Shown here piece after piece: positions 42,053 to 51,455 of a stretch of DNA of 64,000 nucleotides. Made by a program: the position numbers and the translations under genes. The notes beneath the pieces were generated by a model. It did no database searches. It was not told the DNA's origin and worked only from the letters and a program-made list of their open reading frames with translations. Source of the stretch: an uncultured Agrobacterium sp. Lineage in GTDB: Bacteria; Pseudomonadota; Alphaproteobacteria; Rhizobiales; Rhizobiaceae. Numbering within the stretch: position 1 is the stretch's first letter; each line of letters starts with the position of its first letter. The stretch spans positions 124,001 through 188,000 of the forward strand of contig CAJYTK010000007.1 of NCBI GenBank assembly GCA_913777615.1, in the 5' to 3' direction.

Positions 42053-42631
42053 TTACTCAGCAGTGACGAAGCCAGGAGGCGGTTTGAGCCTGCTCAGAAA
42101 CTGGGCGAAAACCATGGTGCCTTCAGGCCATGGGCCATGGCCCGATTCCGTATTGATATGTCCCGACATGCCGGCATCGATAAGAAGCGAGCCCCAGGCT
42201 GCGGCGATGTCGTCGGCATGCTCATATGTTCCGAACGGATCATTGCGGCTGGCTATCGTGATTGCCGGAAAGGGTAGCGGATCGCGCGGATAAGGTCCGA
42301 ACGTCATCAGATGCTTTGGCCGAATGTCCGGATTCGCGACGTCTGGCGGTGCCACGAGCATCGCACCCGCCACTTTCGAGCCGATGTTTGGCAGCGCATG
42401 GATCACCGTGGGCACGCCGAGCGAGTGCGCGACGAGGACCACTGGTTTCGTCGAGGCGTTCACTTCCTCCACGAGGCGGGCCACCCAGTCTTCACGCACC
42501 GGCTTCGACCACTCCGCCTGCTCAACGCGGCGCGCCGTCGACAGCTTCTCCTGCCAGCGACTTTGCCAGTGATCAGGACCGGAATTGGTATATCCGGGAA
42601 CGATGAGGATATCTGCTTCTGATGCTTTCAT
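42053..42631 (-). CDS. RBBP9/YdeN-family alpha/beta hydrolase, 192 aa
   Basis: The nucleophile elbow is VAHSLGVPTVIH (serine near residue 69). ILIVPGYTNSGPDHWQSRWQ at the start and INTESGHGPWPEG near the end (catalytic histidine) are the standard marks of the RBBP9/YdeN serine hydrolase family (PF06821). Acid residue is likely in SRNDPFGTYEHA. The substrate is unknown; members are esterase-like. It is a single leftward gene, 160 bases downstream of purB. Confidence 0.88.
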   Translation of the reverse strand: MKASEADILIVPGYTNSGPDHWQSRWQEKLSTARRVEQAEWSKPVREDWVARLVEEVNASTKPVVLVAHSLGVPTVIHALPNIGSKVAGAMLVAPPDVANPDIRPKHLMTFGPYPRDPLPFPAITIASRNDPFGTYEHADDIAAAWGSLLIDAGMSGHINTESGHGPWPEGTMVFAQFLSRLKPPPGFVTAE

Positions 42632-42715
42632 ACCGCTTATCTTGGTGCGTTGGCTGGCGTTATCAAGATGCTAAGACCCGGAAATGCCCATAGGACGAAC
42701 TCTTCCACGCCTGAC

Positions 42716-42743
42716 GCTCACCTCGGTTCTGGCCGAAGTGAGC
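42716..42743 (-). terminator. Hairpin between purB and the hydrolase gene
   Basis: GCTCACCTCGGT (42716-42727) pairs with GCCGAAGTGAGC (42732-42743) with one mismatch. It has no T run, so termination is only a possibility. Confidence 0.4.
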
Positions 42744-42792
42744 GATGATCTTTAAGTGACGCGAAGCGCCGATTTTGTCTTCGGCTTGAGGA

Positions 42793-44100
42793 TCAAGCCT
42801 CGCCGAACACCCGCTTGAAGATCGTATCGACGTGCTTGGTGTGGTAGCCAAGGTCAAACTTTTCGCGGATCGTCTCTTCCGGAAGCGCTGCGCGCACTTC
42901 CTCATCCGCCAGCAGTTCTTCGAGGAAGTCCTTGCCTTCCTCCCAGACCTTCATCGCATTGCGCTGAACGAGACGGTAGGAATCTTCGCGCGAAACGCCG
43001 GCCTGAGTCAGAGCCAGCAGCACACGCTGCGAATGGACGAGGCCACGGAATTTGTTCATGTTCTTCAACATGTTTTCCGGATAGATCACCAGCTTCTCGA
43101 TCACGCCGGCAAGCCGGTTGAGAGCGAAATCCAGTGTGATGGTCGTATCCGGGCCAATGCCGCGCTCGACGGATGAGTGGCTGATATCGCGCTCATGCCA
43201 CAGAGCGACGTTTTCCAGGGCGGGAACCACAGCCATGCGCACCAGACGGGCAAGACCGGTCAGGTTTTCGGTCAGCACCGGGTTGCGCTTGTGCGGCATG
43301 GCGGACGAGCCCTTCTGGCCGGGGGAGAAGAACTCTTCCGCTTCCAGAACTTCGGTGCGCTGCATATGACGGATTTCGATGGCAACGTTCTCGATCGACG
43401 AGGCGATGACGCCGAGTGTAGCAAAGAACATGGCGTGGCGGTCACGCGGGATGACCTGAGTGGAAACGGGCTCCGGCGACAGGCCAAGCGCCTTGCAAAC
43501 ATGCTCTTCAACCGACGGATCGATATTGGCGAAGGTGCCGACAGCGCCGGAGATCGCACCAGTTGCGATTTCCGCACGGGCATTGACGAGGCGGTTGCGG
43601 TTGCGGTCCATCTCGGCATAGAAACGGGCAAATGTCAGGCCCATCGTGGTCGGCTCGGCATGAATGCCATGGCTTCTGCCGATGCGAACGGTGTTCTTGT
43701 GCTCGAAAGCGCGGGTCTTCAGTGCCGTCAAAACGCGGTCCATGCCGGCGATCAGCAGGTCGGCGGCGCGGACCAACTGAATGTTCAGCGTGGTATCGAG
43801 CACGTCGGACGAGGTCATGCCCTGGTGGATGAAGCGCGAGTCAGGACCGACGAACTCCGCAAGATGGGTCAGGAAGGCGATGACGTCATGTTTGGTGACG
43901 GCTTCGATCTCATCGATGCGGGCAACATCGAACTCTGCAGCGCCGCCCTTTTCCCAGATGGTCTTTGCCGATTCCTTGGGGATCACCCCGATCTCGGCCA
44001 GCGCGTCGCACGCATGCGCCTCGATTTCGAACCAGATGCGAAACTTGGTTTCCGGCGACCAGATAGCGACCATTTCCGGCCGGGAATAACGAGGGATCAT
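42793..44100 (-). CDS. purB: Adenylosuccinate lyase PurB, 435 aa
   Basis: It carries out two steps in purine synthesis: SAICAR to AICAR, and adenylosuccinate to AMP. It begins MIPRYSRPEMVAIWSPE. Signature of the fumarase/aspartase superfamily: GSSAMPHKRNPV (near residues 263-274). Other marks are IHQGMTSSDVLDT and RIGRSHGIHAEPT. Length is as expected. It is in the same neighbourhood and orientation as purC-purS-purQ but is separately transcribed. Confidence 0.96.
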   Translation of the reverse strand: MIPRYSRPEMVAIWSPETKFRIWFEIEAHACDALAEIGVIPKESAKTIWEKGGAAEFDVARIDEIEAVTKHDVIAFLTHLAEFVGPDSRFIHQGMTSSDVLDTTLNIQLVRAADLLIAGMDRVLTALKTRAFEHKNTVRIGRSHGIHAEPTTMGLTFARFYAEMDRNRNRLVNARAEIATGAISGAVGTFANIDPSVEEHVCKALGLSPEPVSTQVIPRDRHAMFFATLGVIASSIENVAIEIRHMQRTEVLEAEEFFSPGQKGSSAMPHKRNPVLTENLTGLARLVRMAVVPALENVALWHERDISHSSVERGIGPDTTITLDFALNRLAGVIEKLVIYPENMLKNMNKFRGLVHSQRVLLALTQAGVSREDSYRLVQRNAMKVWEEGKDFLEELLADEEVRAALPEETIREKFDLGYHTKHVDTIFKRVFGEA

Positions 44101-44209
44101 GGCAAAGCCTTTTTGAACTGAGAAATCTGATGCCGTTTAGCAAAGTGTTCCGGCAATCTCAACGCATTCGGCGCGGCAGGGTAAATCCCGACGCGTGGAG
44201 TGATCACAC

Positions 44210-44887
<678 letters not shown>

Positions 44888-45040
44888 TGGCAAATGCTCC
44901 TGAGTGGCAAGGCGTTGCTGCCCCTTATCATCGGATGTCCGGCACAACAAGATTGGCTAAGGATAGGACCAGTCTCCAGTCGATTGGGTCGGAAGACAAT
45001 CAAGCATGACGGTAACGTTTCCATACGGCTGGCAAACGCT

Positions 45041-46123
45041 TTAATTTATCGCCTTATCGACAGGCGTAAACTCAGTCCCTGTCCAGCGTTGTAACCGATA
45101 GGGATTATCCTGCAACTCGTGGCGATCAGTGAAGATGATGGGGCCGATCACCGTAGTGAAGGTGTTTCCGATCATGATCGCAGGCGTTGGCTTCGATTGT
45201 TCCGCAGCCATTTCGAGCGCTTGGGCGGAGAGTTGCGTCGCTGCATAGGCTGGCAGGACATAACCGTCTGGCTCGATATGGGCGGTGCGCAATTGTTGTA
45301 CGGCTTCGTTTGCGGATGGCAGTGTCGCATAATCCGGTAGCGCCATAGCCAGAACGCCTGACTGAAGCGGAACGGGTGTGTTTGCCGCTCGCAGTGCATC
45401 GCCGCCCAACAGCACCAGCGATATTTTTTCTGCCGTTGCATCCCGCGCGATAATCGATACGTCATTTCGTTCGGCAGCAGCAAAGACATGTGTCACACCC
45501 GTACGGCTGAGGCGTCTAACAAGAGAGATTTGTTGTTCCTGCGACGGGCGCAGCGTATCGGTAAATGTCGGTTTCAGCCCGGCTTCTTCCAGCCGCGCAC
45601 GAACCCGATCCACCAGCTCGCGGCTATAGATCGTGCCGTCATCGAGAAGGGCGAAGGGCAGGCCTTTCCAGTCGCGCAACATGACATCAGCGATGGCAGA
45701 TGATTCTGCGGTCTCCGAAGCGGCCATACGGAACAGAGGCCAGCCACGCTTCAACGAATCTTCCATGACGATCGGTGCCCGGCTGGACAGCGTGATTGCT
45801 GGAATGGCTGCGCCCTTCAGGGTTGGCAAGGCATCCGCAAGCGTTTCTGTGCAGAGGAAGCCAACCACGACAGAGACTTTGGATGCGACAAGGCCATCAG
45901 CTATCGCGCCGCCGCTACCATCTTCGCAGCTTTCATGGATCTCCATCACATCGAGGCCGACCTTCGCCGCTGCCGCCTTCACACCCTGCCGGATTTGTGA
46001 ACCCAATATCTCGTACGGACCGCTTTGCGGCGCAACAACGGCTATAGTCGCCGAATGTGCGACGCTGGCCACGCTGAGGCTAAAGGCAAAACTGAGCAGG
46101 CGGAGTGAATTCATGGACGGCAT
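45041..46123 (-). CDS. Orphan type 1 periplasmic binding protein (LivJ-like, Peripla_BP_6), 360 aa
   Basis: A signal peptide (LRLLSFAFSLSVASVAHSA) precedes ATIAVVAPQSGPYEILGSQI, the usual first strand of branched-chain amino-acid-type binding proteins. Later segments VVVGFLCTETLADALPTL, AIPAITLSSRAP and FALLDDGTIYSRELVD fit the fold. There are no permease or ATPase genes nearby, so it is either an orphan receptor that shares a transporter or a signalling component. A pair of cysteines (ESCEDGSGG, FLCTETL) could bridge. The start may be ATG 46123 or 46114; the frame continues upstream into the Nudix gene end, which I reject. Confidence 0.8.
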   Translation of the reverse strand: MPSMNSLRLLSFAFSLSVASVAHSATIAVVAPQSGPYEILGSQIRQGVKAAAAKVGLDVMEIHESCEDGSGGAIADGLVASKVSVVVGFLCTETLADALPTLKGAAIPAITLSSRAPIVMEDSLKRGWPLFRMAASETAESSAIADVMLRDWKGLPFALLDDGTIYSRELVDRVRARLEEAGLKPTFTDTLRPSQEQQISLVRRLSRTGVTHVFAAAERNDVSIIARDATAEKISLVLLGGDALRAANTPVPLQSGVLAMALPDYATLPSANEAVQQLRTAHIEPDGYVLPAYAATQLSAQALEMAAEQSKPTPAIMIGNTFTTVIGPIIFTDRHELQDNPYRLQRWTGTEFTPVDKAIN

Positions 46124-46247
46124 TATCCTGTGCGATTGTCCGATGTTATCGAGGCTGAGCAGGATGCAAAAGGCTAATGCCGAGAAAAAACGTCTTATGG
46201 CTAAGAATGATTGCTTAGCGCGCGATGGGTATAGCGCCGCGGATCGT

Positions 46248-46673
46248 TCAGTCTTGACCCTGCCAGGATCCAAGGTGACGAAACGCGTCCTGAGCGAAAA
46301 GGGAAAGCGGGGAGGGTGGGTCGTTTATATCGAACCAGCCCATGTCTGAAAGCTTATCCGGCTCCGTCAATTGCGCCGTTCCCGTCGCATCGTCGGTTAC
46401 GTAGATGAGGGAGAGCCAATGCTGGCCGTCCGCAGGAATGATTTGCTCACTGATGCACAAGAAGCGGACGTTACCGATCGTCAGCCCGCTTTCTTCTTCA
46501 GCCTCCCGCCGGGCAGCATCGAGAGCGTGCTCCATATGGTCGACTTTACCGCCCACTATGCTCCAGTGACCGGCTTCAGGTGACTTGACGCGCTTATATA
46601 GAAGAACCTTGCCGGCTCGTCTAATGACGAGCCCGCATCCTACACCGGGAAAATCGATGCCCGGTCGTGCCAT
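46248..46673 (-). CDS. Nudix hydrolase, 141 aa
   Basis: The Nudix box is complete: GKVDHMEHALDAARREAEEE followed by SGL (pattern GX5EX7REUXEEXGU, about residues 43-65). Such enzymes hydrolyse nucleoside diphosphate derivatives. FPGVGCGLVIRRAGKVLLYKR at the start and WFDINDPPSPLSL near the end resemble ADP-ribose or NTP pyrophosphohydrolases but do not settle the substrate. ATG overlaps the stop of the helicase gene in an ATGA arrangement, so the two are translationally coupled. Confidence 0.9.
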   Translation of the reverse strand: MARPGIDFPGVGCGLVIRRAGKVLLYKRVKSPEAGHWSIVGGKVDHMEHALDAARREAEEESGLTIGNVRFLCISEQIIPADGQHWLSLIYVTDDATGTAQLTEPDKLSDMGWFDINDPPSPLSLFAQDAFRHLGSWQGQD

Positions 46674-48175
46674 CAGCCTTTGGCGTTTGCGACGATCAGC
46701 ATGAAAGCCGGAATGTCATCGCCGAATCCGACAGGCGTCGGGCCGTCGTCATGGTCGCGGTAGTGGCGACGACGGTCACGGTTGTCGTCATTGGCGTGGG
46801 AAGCACCGTGGCTCCGCTCAAAATTGCGAGGTGCCTTCTCGTGCTTGCGCTCTGCCTTCACCTTGTCGCCTCCATTTGCCGCAACATGCGTGTTGTCAGC
46901 CGGTTTTACATTCGGGATTTCTGCCTCGACCTGCTGTGGCGCGTCGCGGCGGTTCCGGTCGCGACCACGGCCACGATCCTTGTCTTTGTCCTTGCCACGG
47001 CGCGGACGGTCGGTAGCAAAACTTTCCATGGGGGCGGGAAGTTCCGAAAGGTCGCCGTTCAGCCACTCGATTTTCTCGCCGATCAACTTTTCGATGGCGT
47101 CGAGATACTTGGTGTCGCGGCGATTGACGAGTGTGAAGGCGGCACCCGAACGGCCAGCGCGACCGGTACGGCCGATGCGATGAACATAATCTTCCGCATG
47201 GATCGGAACGTCGAAGTTGAAGACGTGGCTGACATCTGGAATGTCGAGACCGCGCGCGGCAACGTCGGACGCGACCAGCAGCGTGATCTGATTGTCCTTG
47301 AAGCCGGCAAGCATCTTGGTGCGTGAGGTCTGGTCCATGTCGCCATGCAGAGCACCGACGGAGAAGCCGTGACGTTCAAGCGAACGATAGAGATCGGCGA
47401 CATCCTTCTTGCGGTTGCAGAAAATAATCGCGTTCTTGAGCTCGGTCTGCGCCTTGATGAGATCACGAAGCACGGCGCGCTTCTCATAATCCTTGTCATG
47501 CGTTGCGACGATGCGCTGCGTGACCGTCTTTGCCGTCGAAGAAGGCTTTGCAACCTCAATGCGGACCGGGTTCTGCAGGAAGCGATCGGCGAGCTTCTGA
47601 ATTTCCGGCGGCATGGTGGCCGAGAAGAACAGTGTCTGGCGCGTGAAGGGGATCATCTTCGCGATGCGTTCGATATCGGGGATGAAGCCCATGTCGAGCA
47701 TGCGGTCGGCTTCGTCAATGACAAGGATTTCCACGCCCGTCATCAAAAGCTTGCCGCGCTCGCAATGGTCGAGCAGGCGACCGGGGGTGCAGATCAGGAC
47801 ATCCGCGCCACGCTCCAGCTTGCGATCCTGCTCTTCGAACGAAACGCCGCCGATGAGCAATGCGACATTGAGCTTGTGATTCTTGCCATACTTCTCGAAA
47901 TTCTCGGCAACCTGGGCGGCGAGTTCGCGCGTCGGTTCCAGAATGAGTGTCCGGGGCATTCGTGCGCGCGCTCGACCCTTTTCCAGCAGGGTGAGCATCG
48001 GCAGCACGAAGGAGGCGGTCTTACCGGTTCCTGTCTGTGCAATGCCGCAAATGTCGCGTCTTTCCAGCGCCGGGGGAATGGCGCCCGCCTGGATAGGTGT
48101 CGGCGTGTTGTAGCCGGCATCGGCAATAGCGGAAAGGACTTTTTGGCTCAGGCCAAGATCAGAGAATGTTGTCAA
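46673..48175 (-). CDS. rhlE: DEAD-box RNA helicase, RhlE-like, 500 aa
   Basis: All helicase motifs are present: Q motif TPIQAGAIPP, Walker A AQTGTGKT, PTRELA, VIDEADRMLD, FSATMP, ARGLDIPDVSHV and HRIGRTGRAGR. The core ends near residue 375. A basic, disordered C-terminal tail (about 385-490) follows, rich in Arg, Asp and Lys (RRGKDKDKDRGRGRDRNRRD; NDDNRDRRRHYRDHDD), which probably binds RNA. RhlE proteins act in ribosome assembly, mRNA decay and cold growth. The gene is coupled to a Nudix hydrolase at its stop. Confidence 0.92.
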   Translation of the reverse strand: MTTFSDLGLSQKVLSAIADAGYNTPTPIQAGAIPPALERRDICGIAQTGTGKTASFVLPMLTLLEKGRARARMPRTLILEPTRELAAQVAENFEKYGKNHKLNVALLIGGVSFEEQDRKLERGADVLICTPGRLLDHCERGKLLMTGVEILVIDEADRMLDMGFIPDIERIAKMIPFTRQTLFFSATMPPEIQKLADRFLQNPVRIEVAKPSSTAKTVTQRIVATHDKDYEKRAVLRDLIKAQTELKNAIIFCNRKKDVADLYRSLERHGFSVGALHGDMDQTSRTKMLAGFKDNQITLLVASDVAARGLDIPDVSHVFNFDVPIHAEDYVHRIGRTGRAGRSGAAFTLVNRRDTKYLDAIEKLIGEKIEWLNGDLSELPAPMESFATDRPRRGKDKDKDRGRGRDRNRRDAPQQVEAEIPNVKPADNTHVAANGGDKVKAERKHEKAPRNFERSHGASHANDDNRDRRRHYRDHDDGPTPVGFGDDIPAFMLIVANAKG

Positions 48176-48364
48176 AGGAAAAACTGTTTCCGTTCTGGTT
48201 CGAAGAACAAACGACTGTCGTAGCGTTAGTGCCGCAGATCGTGGTCCGCGACTTAGGCTTAAATCGTCGAAAAGTCAAGGAAACAGGGATTTGTGCCAAA
48301 ACGACACATGAAATCGTAGCCGGGGAAGAAAAACCGGTCTGAATTCTGCCGAGGGGCGTGAGCG

Positions 48365-49627
48365 TTACTGTAGATAGGTCTTCAATTCCGTGCCCGCCAC
48401 GAGAAACCGCATCGGATCGACAGCCTCGTCGTGCAGCCGCACTTCGTAATGGACATGCGGACCGGTCGAGCGGCCCGTGCTGCCTGCCTTGCCGAGGACG
48501 TCGGAAACTTCGATTTTCTCACCGGTTCTAACCAGAATCTGTGAAAGGTGGCCGTAGCGGGTGCTCACGCCCTTGCCGTGATCGATTTCCACCATGTTGC
48601 CATAACCGCCCGAATAACCTGCGAAAGAAACGGTGCCCGCACCGGTGGCGCGCACATCCGCGCCTGTTTCCGCACGAAAATCTATGCCGGTATGCAATGC
48701 AAGCCGACCTAAAAAGGGGTCCATGCGGTTGCCGAAGCGGCTGGTGATATCGCGGCCCGGTGCCGGATTGCCAAGCGGCAAACGCTCGGCGGCGCCACGG
48801 ACGGTTTCCAGCCGGTCCAGCGCATTGTCGAGATCGGCAAGTGAGGACTGGAAAGGACTAGAGGAGGCCTCGACATAGGGACCGCCAATTGCATCGTCCG
48901 CTTTGTCATCGATCTTGATGCCGGTGCTGCGAATGATATCGGCCATGGCGTCTGCGCGATTGTTTGCGCCTATCGTTAGCGAAGCGATTCGCCCGAGCTG
49001 TTCCGATTCGATTCGATTGAGCGATGCCAGCATACGAGTCAGCGCCCGGCCGGAAATAGCATCCTTGTTATCAAGGTATGTCAGGCTTCCCTTTAGGCCC
49101 GGTTCCTTTCCCGGCCCGCGTAGCGCGTGATCGATGGCGGACGCAGCTCCCGAAAGGCTTGCCCTCTTCTGAGGCGCAAATGCATTTGCCGATGGAGCAG
49201 CGCTTTCCTGTTCGCGTGAGGCGGGTCCATCGTTCTCATTAAAAAGATCGTTCACCCGACCATGACGCGAGGAAAGGGCGTTCTGTTGAGCCAGAAGCTT
49301 TTCTACCTTCTTTTCAACCGCTTGCTGATCGAGAAGCTGACGCGAGGTGATCTGGTCTACTTGTGACCGTAACGCGGCGATGCGGTCCTCATAGTCCTTT
49401 TGCATACGAGACTGGCGCGCGATCATCGCTCCAAGCATATCATCGCGGAATACCAGGTAGGCGGTGGAGCCGACAAAGCCGAGTGTCATGACGAGGATTA
49501 TGACAAGAGTGGGGACGACCAGCAGAGGCCGGATCGTGACATGGCGAACTCTTTCGCCGCTCGCCAGAATGAGGACGTGCTGTTTGCGCTTCTTGCCAAA
49601 GGCCAGGTTTGTCCTCGCTTCCGTCAT
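48365..49627 (-). CDS. M23 (LytM-type) peptidoglycan endopeptidase, membrane-anchored, 420 aa
   Basis: After a cytoplasmic, basic N-terminus lies one membrane helix (LLVVPTLVIILVMTLGFVGS, about residues 33-52), then a periplasmic coiled coil (about 70-115), a linker, and a C-terminal LytM domain. The zinc ligands are seen in LHTGIDFRAE (H and D) and HVHYEVR (the second H of HxH), with YGHLSQ between. Such enzymes cut peptide cross-links in peptidoglycan or, when degenerate, activate amidases; here the metal ligands look complete, so catalytic activity is expected. It is a single gene, with a RIME-like repeat in front of it. Confidence 0.88.
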   Translation of the reverse strand: MTEARTNLAFGKKRKQHVLILASGERVRHVTIRPLLVVPTLVIILVMTLGFVGSTAYLVFRDDMLGAMIARQSRMQKDYEDRIAALRSQVDQITSRQLLDQQAVEKKVEKLLAQQNALSSRHGRVNDLFNENDGPASREQESAAPSANAFAPQKRASLSGAASAIDHALRGPGKEPGLKGSLTYLDNKDAISGRALTRMLASLNRIESEQLGRIASLTIGANNRADAMADIIRSTGIKIDDKADDAIGGPYVEASSSPFQSSLADLDNALDRLETVRGAAERLPLGNPAPGRDITSRFGNRMDPFLGRLALHTGIDFRAETGADVRATGAGTVSFAGYSGGYGNMVEIDHGKGVSTRYGHLSQILVRTGEKIEVSDVLGKAGSTGRSTGPHVHYEVRLHDEAVDPMRFLVAGTELKTYLQ

Positions 49628-49647
49628 TTCAGCTCCAGCGGTTTCTG

Positions 49648-49740
49648 AAGCATGTCGTGCAAAAGCGTGAAGCGGTCTTGCGATGGCGACATGCGATCAA
49701 CATCAAGTTGGAGCGTAAGGCACGAATCCGGGCGATCGCG
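49648..49740. repeat. RIME-like palindromic element upstream of the M23 peptidase gene
   Basis: The palindrome arms GCATGTCG (49650-49657) and CGACATGC (49687-49694) surround GCAAAAGCG...CGGTCTTGC; the tail to about 49735 ends in GGCACGAATCC. Both arms and tail resemble the most common intergenic repeat of Rhizobiaceae. It starts 20 bases upstream of the M23 gene start, so it lies within its leader. Confidence 0.65.
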
Positions 49741-49802
49741 GCACGCTTCAGCTCGCTGAAAAACATACTTTGTTAAGGTTAACGAAGCTTTTACAAACGC
49801 AG

Positions 49803-50624
49803 TCAACTTTGGCTGACGGCGGTAAGCGATCGATAGAACGAGGGCGTCAGACCAGCTTCCGCGCGCGCAAGGTCATTGAAGGGGGGCTTCAAAGGGCCAC
49901 GGAAGTTGACGCGGACCAGGTTCTTGAAGGTTTCCGCTGGATCCTTCTTTTCTCGCGCACACAGAAATCGAAACCATTTCGCGCCGATGGCAACGTGGCT
50001 CTTTTCGTCATTATAGATCACATCGAGGACGGCTGCACTTTCCATGTCTCCTGTCTCTCGCATCTTCGCCTGAAGCTGGGGCGTGACATCGAGACCGCGC
50101 GCTTCGAGAATCAGCGGAACGACGGCAAGCCGTGCTGTCAGATCGTTGCGGGTGGCGTGCGCTGCCTGCCACAGGCCGTCATGGGCGGGGAGGTCGCCAT
50201 AATCGGCACCTAAGGCGCGCAACCTGTCCCGCACCAGCGTGAAGTGCTTCGCCTCTTCGAAGGCCACCTGCATCCAGCCATCGAAAAACGAGTGCGGGAC
50301 GGGCTCGCTGGCATATCGGGCAACGATGTCGAGAGCGAGATCGACCGCGTTGAGTTCAATATGCGCGATGGCGTGCAAGAGCGCGATGCGTCCCTTCACG
50401 CTGTGAAGCGAACGCCGCTTCACAGCGGTGGGTGGAACGAGTTCCGGTTTCTCAGGGCGTCCAGGACGTTCGGGCAATTTTGGATCGAGCGGCGAGCGTA
50501 AAGAAAGACGCCGCTCGAGCCAGCGCGTTGCCGTCTCCTGCGTAAGCGCGGTTTTTCGATCGAGATCGGCTGAGGCAATGGCGTCAATTGCCCCGCCGCG
50601 TAGCGATGTCACGGTAAATGTCAT
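49803..50624 (-). CDS. DUF455 ferritin-like protein, 273 aa
   Basis: This is a soluble helical protein with di-iron-type motifs: HAIAHIELNAVDLALDIVAR, AFEEAKHFTLVRDRLRALGA and IYNDEKSHVAIGAKWF, which together supply the Glu/His ligands of a ferritin-like four-helix bundle. It matches DUF455 (COG2833), which is related to MiaE-type hydroxylases. Function in rhizobia is not known. It lies 25 bases after the bcp stop on the same strand, so co-transcription is likely. Confidence 0.85.
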   Translation of the reverse strand: MTFTVTSLRGGAIDAIASADLDRKTALTQETATRWLERRLSLRSPLDPKLPERPGRPEKPELVPPTAVKRRSLHSVKGRIALLHAIAHIELNAVDLALDIVARYASEPVPHSFFDGWMQVAFEEAKHFTLVRDRLRALGADYGDLPAHDGLWQAAHATRNDLTARLAVVPLILEARGLDVTPQLQAKMRETGDMESAAVLDVIYNDEKSHVAIGAKWFRFLCAREKKDPAETFKNLVRVNFRGPLKPPFNDLARAEAGLTPSFYRSLTAVSQS

Positions 50625-50649
50625 GGTTCCGCGATCAGCTTTTTGCCGG

Positions 50650-51117
50650 TCAAAGGGCCTTCACTTCGTCGAGGACCGCTTGTGCGTGACCTTGAACCTT
50701 CACTTTGTTCCAGATTTTCGCGATCTTGCCCTGCGGAGAAATCAGATAGGTCGTGCGCTCGACGCCCATGTATTTCTTTCCGTACATGCTCTTCTCTTTC
50801 CAGACCCCGTAGGCTTCCAGGGCGGTCTTATCCTCATCGGCGGCCAACATGACGCTCAGTGAATGTTTCGCAGCGAACTTGTCATGGCTTTTCACCGAAT
50901 CAGGCGATATGCCGATGACGACGCTATTGGCCTTCTCGAATTCTCCACCCAGCGCACTGAAATCGATAGCTTCTGCCGTGCAACCGGATGTGTCGTCCTT
51001 GGGGTAGAAATAAAGGACGACCGCTTTGCCCCTCAAATCGGAGAGAGAAATGTCACCACCGCCATTTCTGGGAAGACGGAAATCGGGTGCTTCGTCGCCA
51101 ATCGTCAATTCTGCCAT
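50650..51117 (-). CDS. bcp: Thioredoxin-dependent peroxiredoxin Bcp (PrxQ type), 155 aa
   Basis: It reduces peroxides with thioredoxin. The peroxidatic cysteine is in FYPKDDTSGCTAEAIDFSAL (near residue 46); the resolving position five residues later, Cys in some PrxQ proteins, is Ile here, so it is a 1-Cys or atypical form. The usual TPGCT is TSGCT in this protein. GDEAPDFRLPRNGGG at the start is typical. It is the first gene of a likely bcp-DUF455 unit and diverges from the AsmA-like gene. Confidence 0.92.
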   Translation of the reverse strand: MAELTIGDEAPDFRLPRNGGGDISLSDLRGKAVVLYFYPKDDTSGCTAEAIDFSALGGEFEKANSVVIGISPDSVKSHDKFAAKHSLSVMLAADEDKTALEAYGVWKEKSMYGKKYMGVERTTYLISPQGKIAKIWNKVKVQGHAQAVLDEVKAL

Positions 51118-51455
51118 GGTTCACCTTTCTTTTGCCCGGATTGTTGAGCATGGGGGCTGCTACTCGATATAGTGCGAATAACAGCTTCGTCCAGTCTTGT
51201 TGCGTTTGAAGCGGAATGGCAGGGTGACACCGCCAAACTGATGTAGTGCTAGTGGTCTGATTTTGACGCTTGTTGCCGCCTGCGAAGGCCTCAAGAGCAA
51301 ACGTCAAGATTATGAAAGTCGCTAGTAAGTTTTTGTTTCCAGTGGAATTTTCGAAGCAGACATTTGATCTTCAAGATGGCCGTGTATGGGTATCAAATGT
51401 CAAATTCATTCCATTGGCTTTGGGTTCATGATGTTTCCGGGAGCGGGCAGGACGG
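51118..51455. other. Divergent intergenic region between bcp and the AsmA-like gene
   Basis: This 338-base region has no supported gene. It should hold the promoters of both flanking genes. I saw no strong repeat or known operator in it. Confidence 0.6.
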
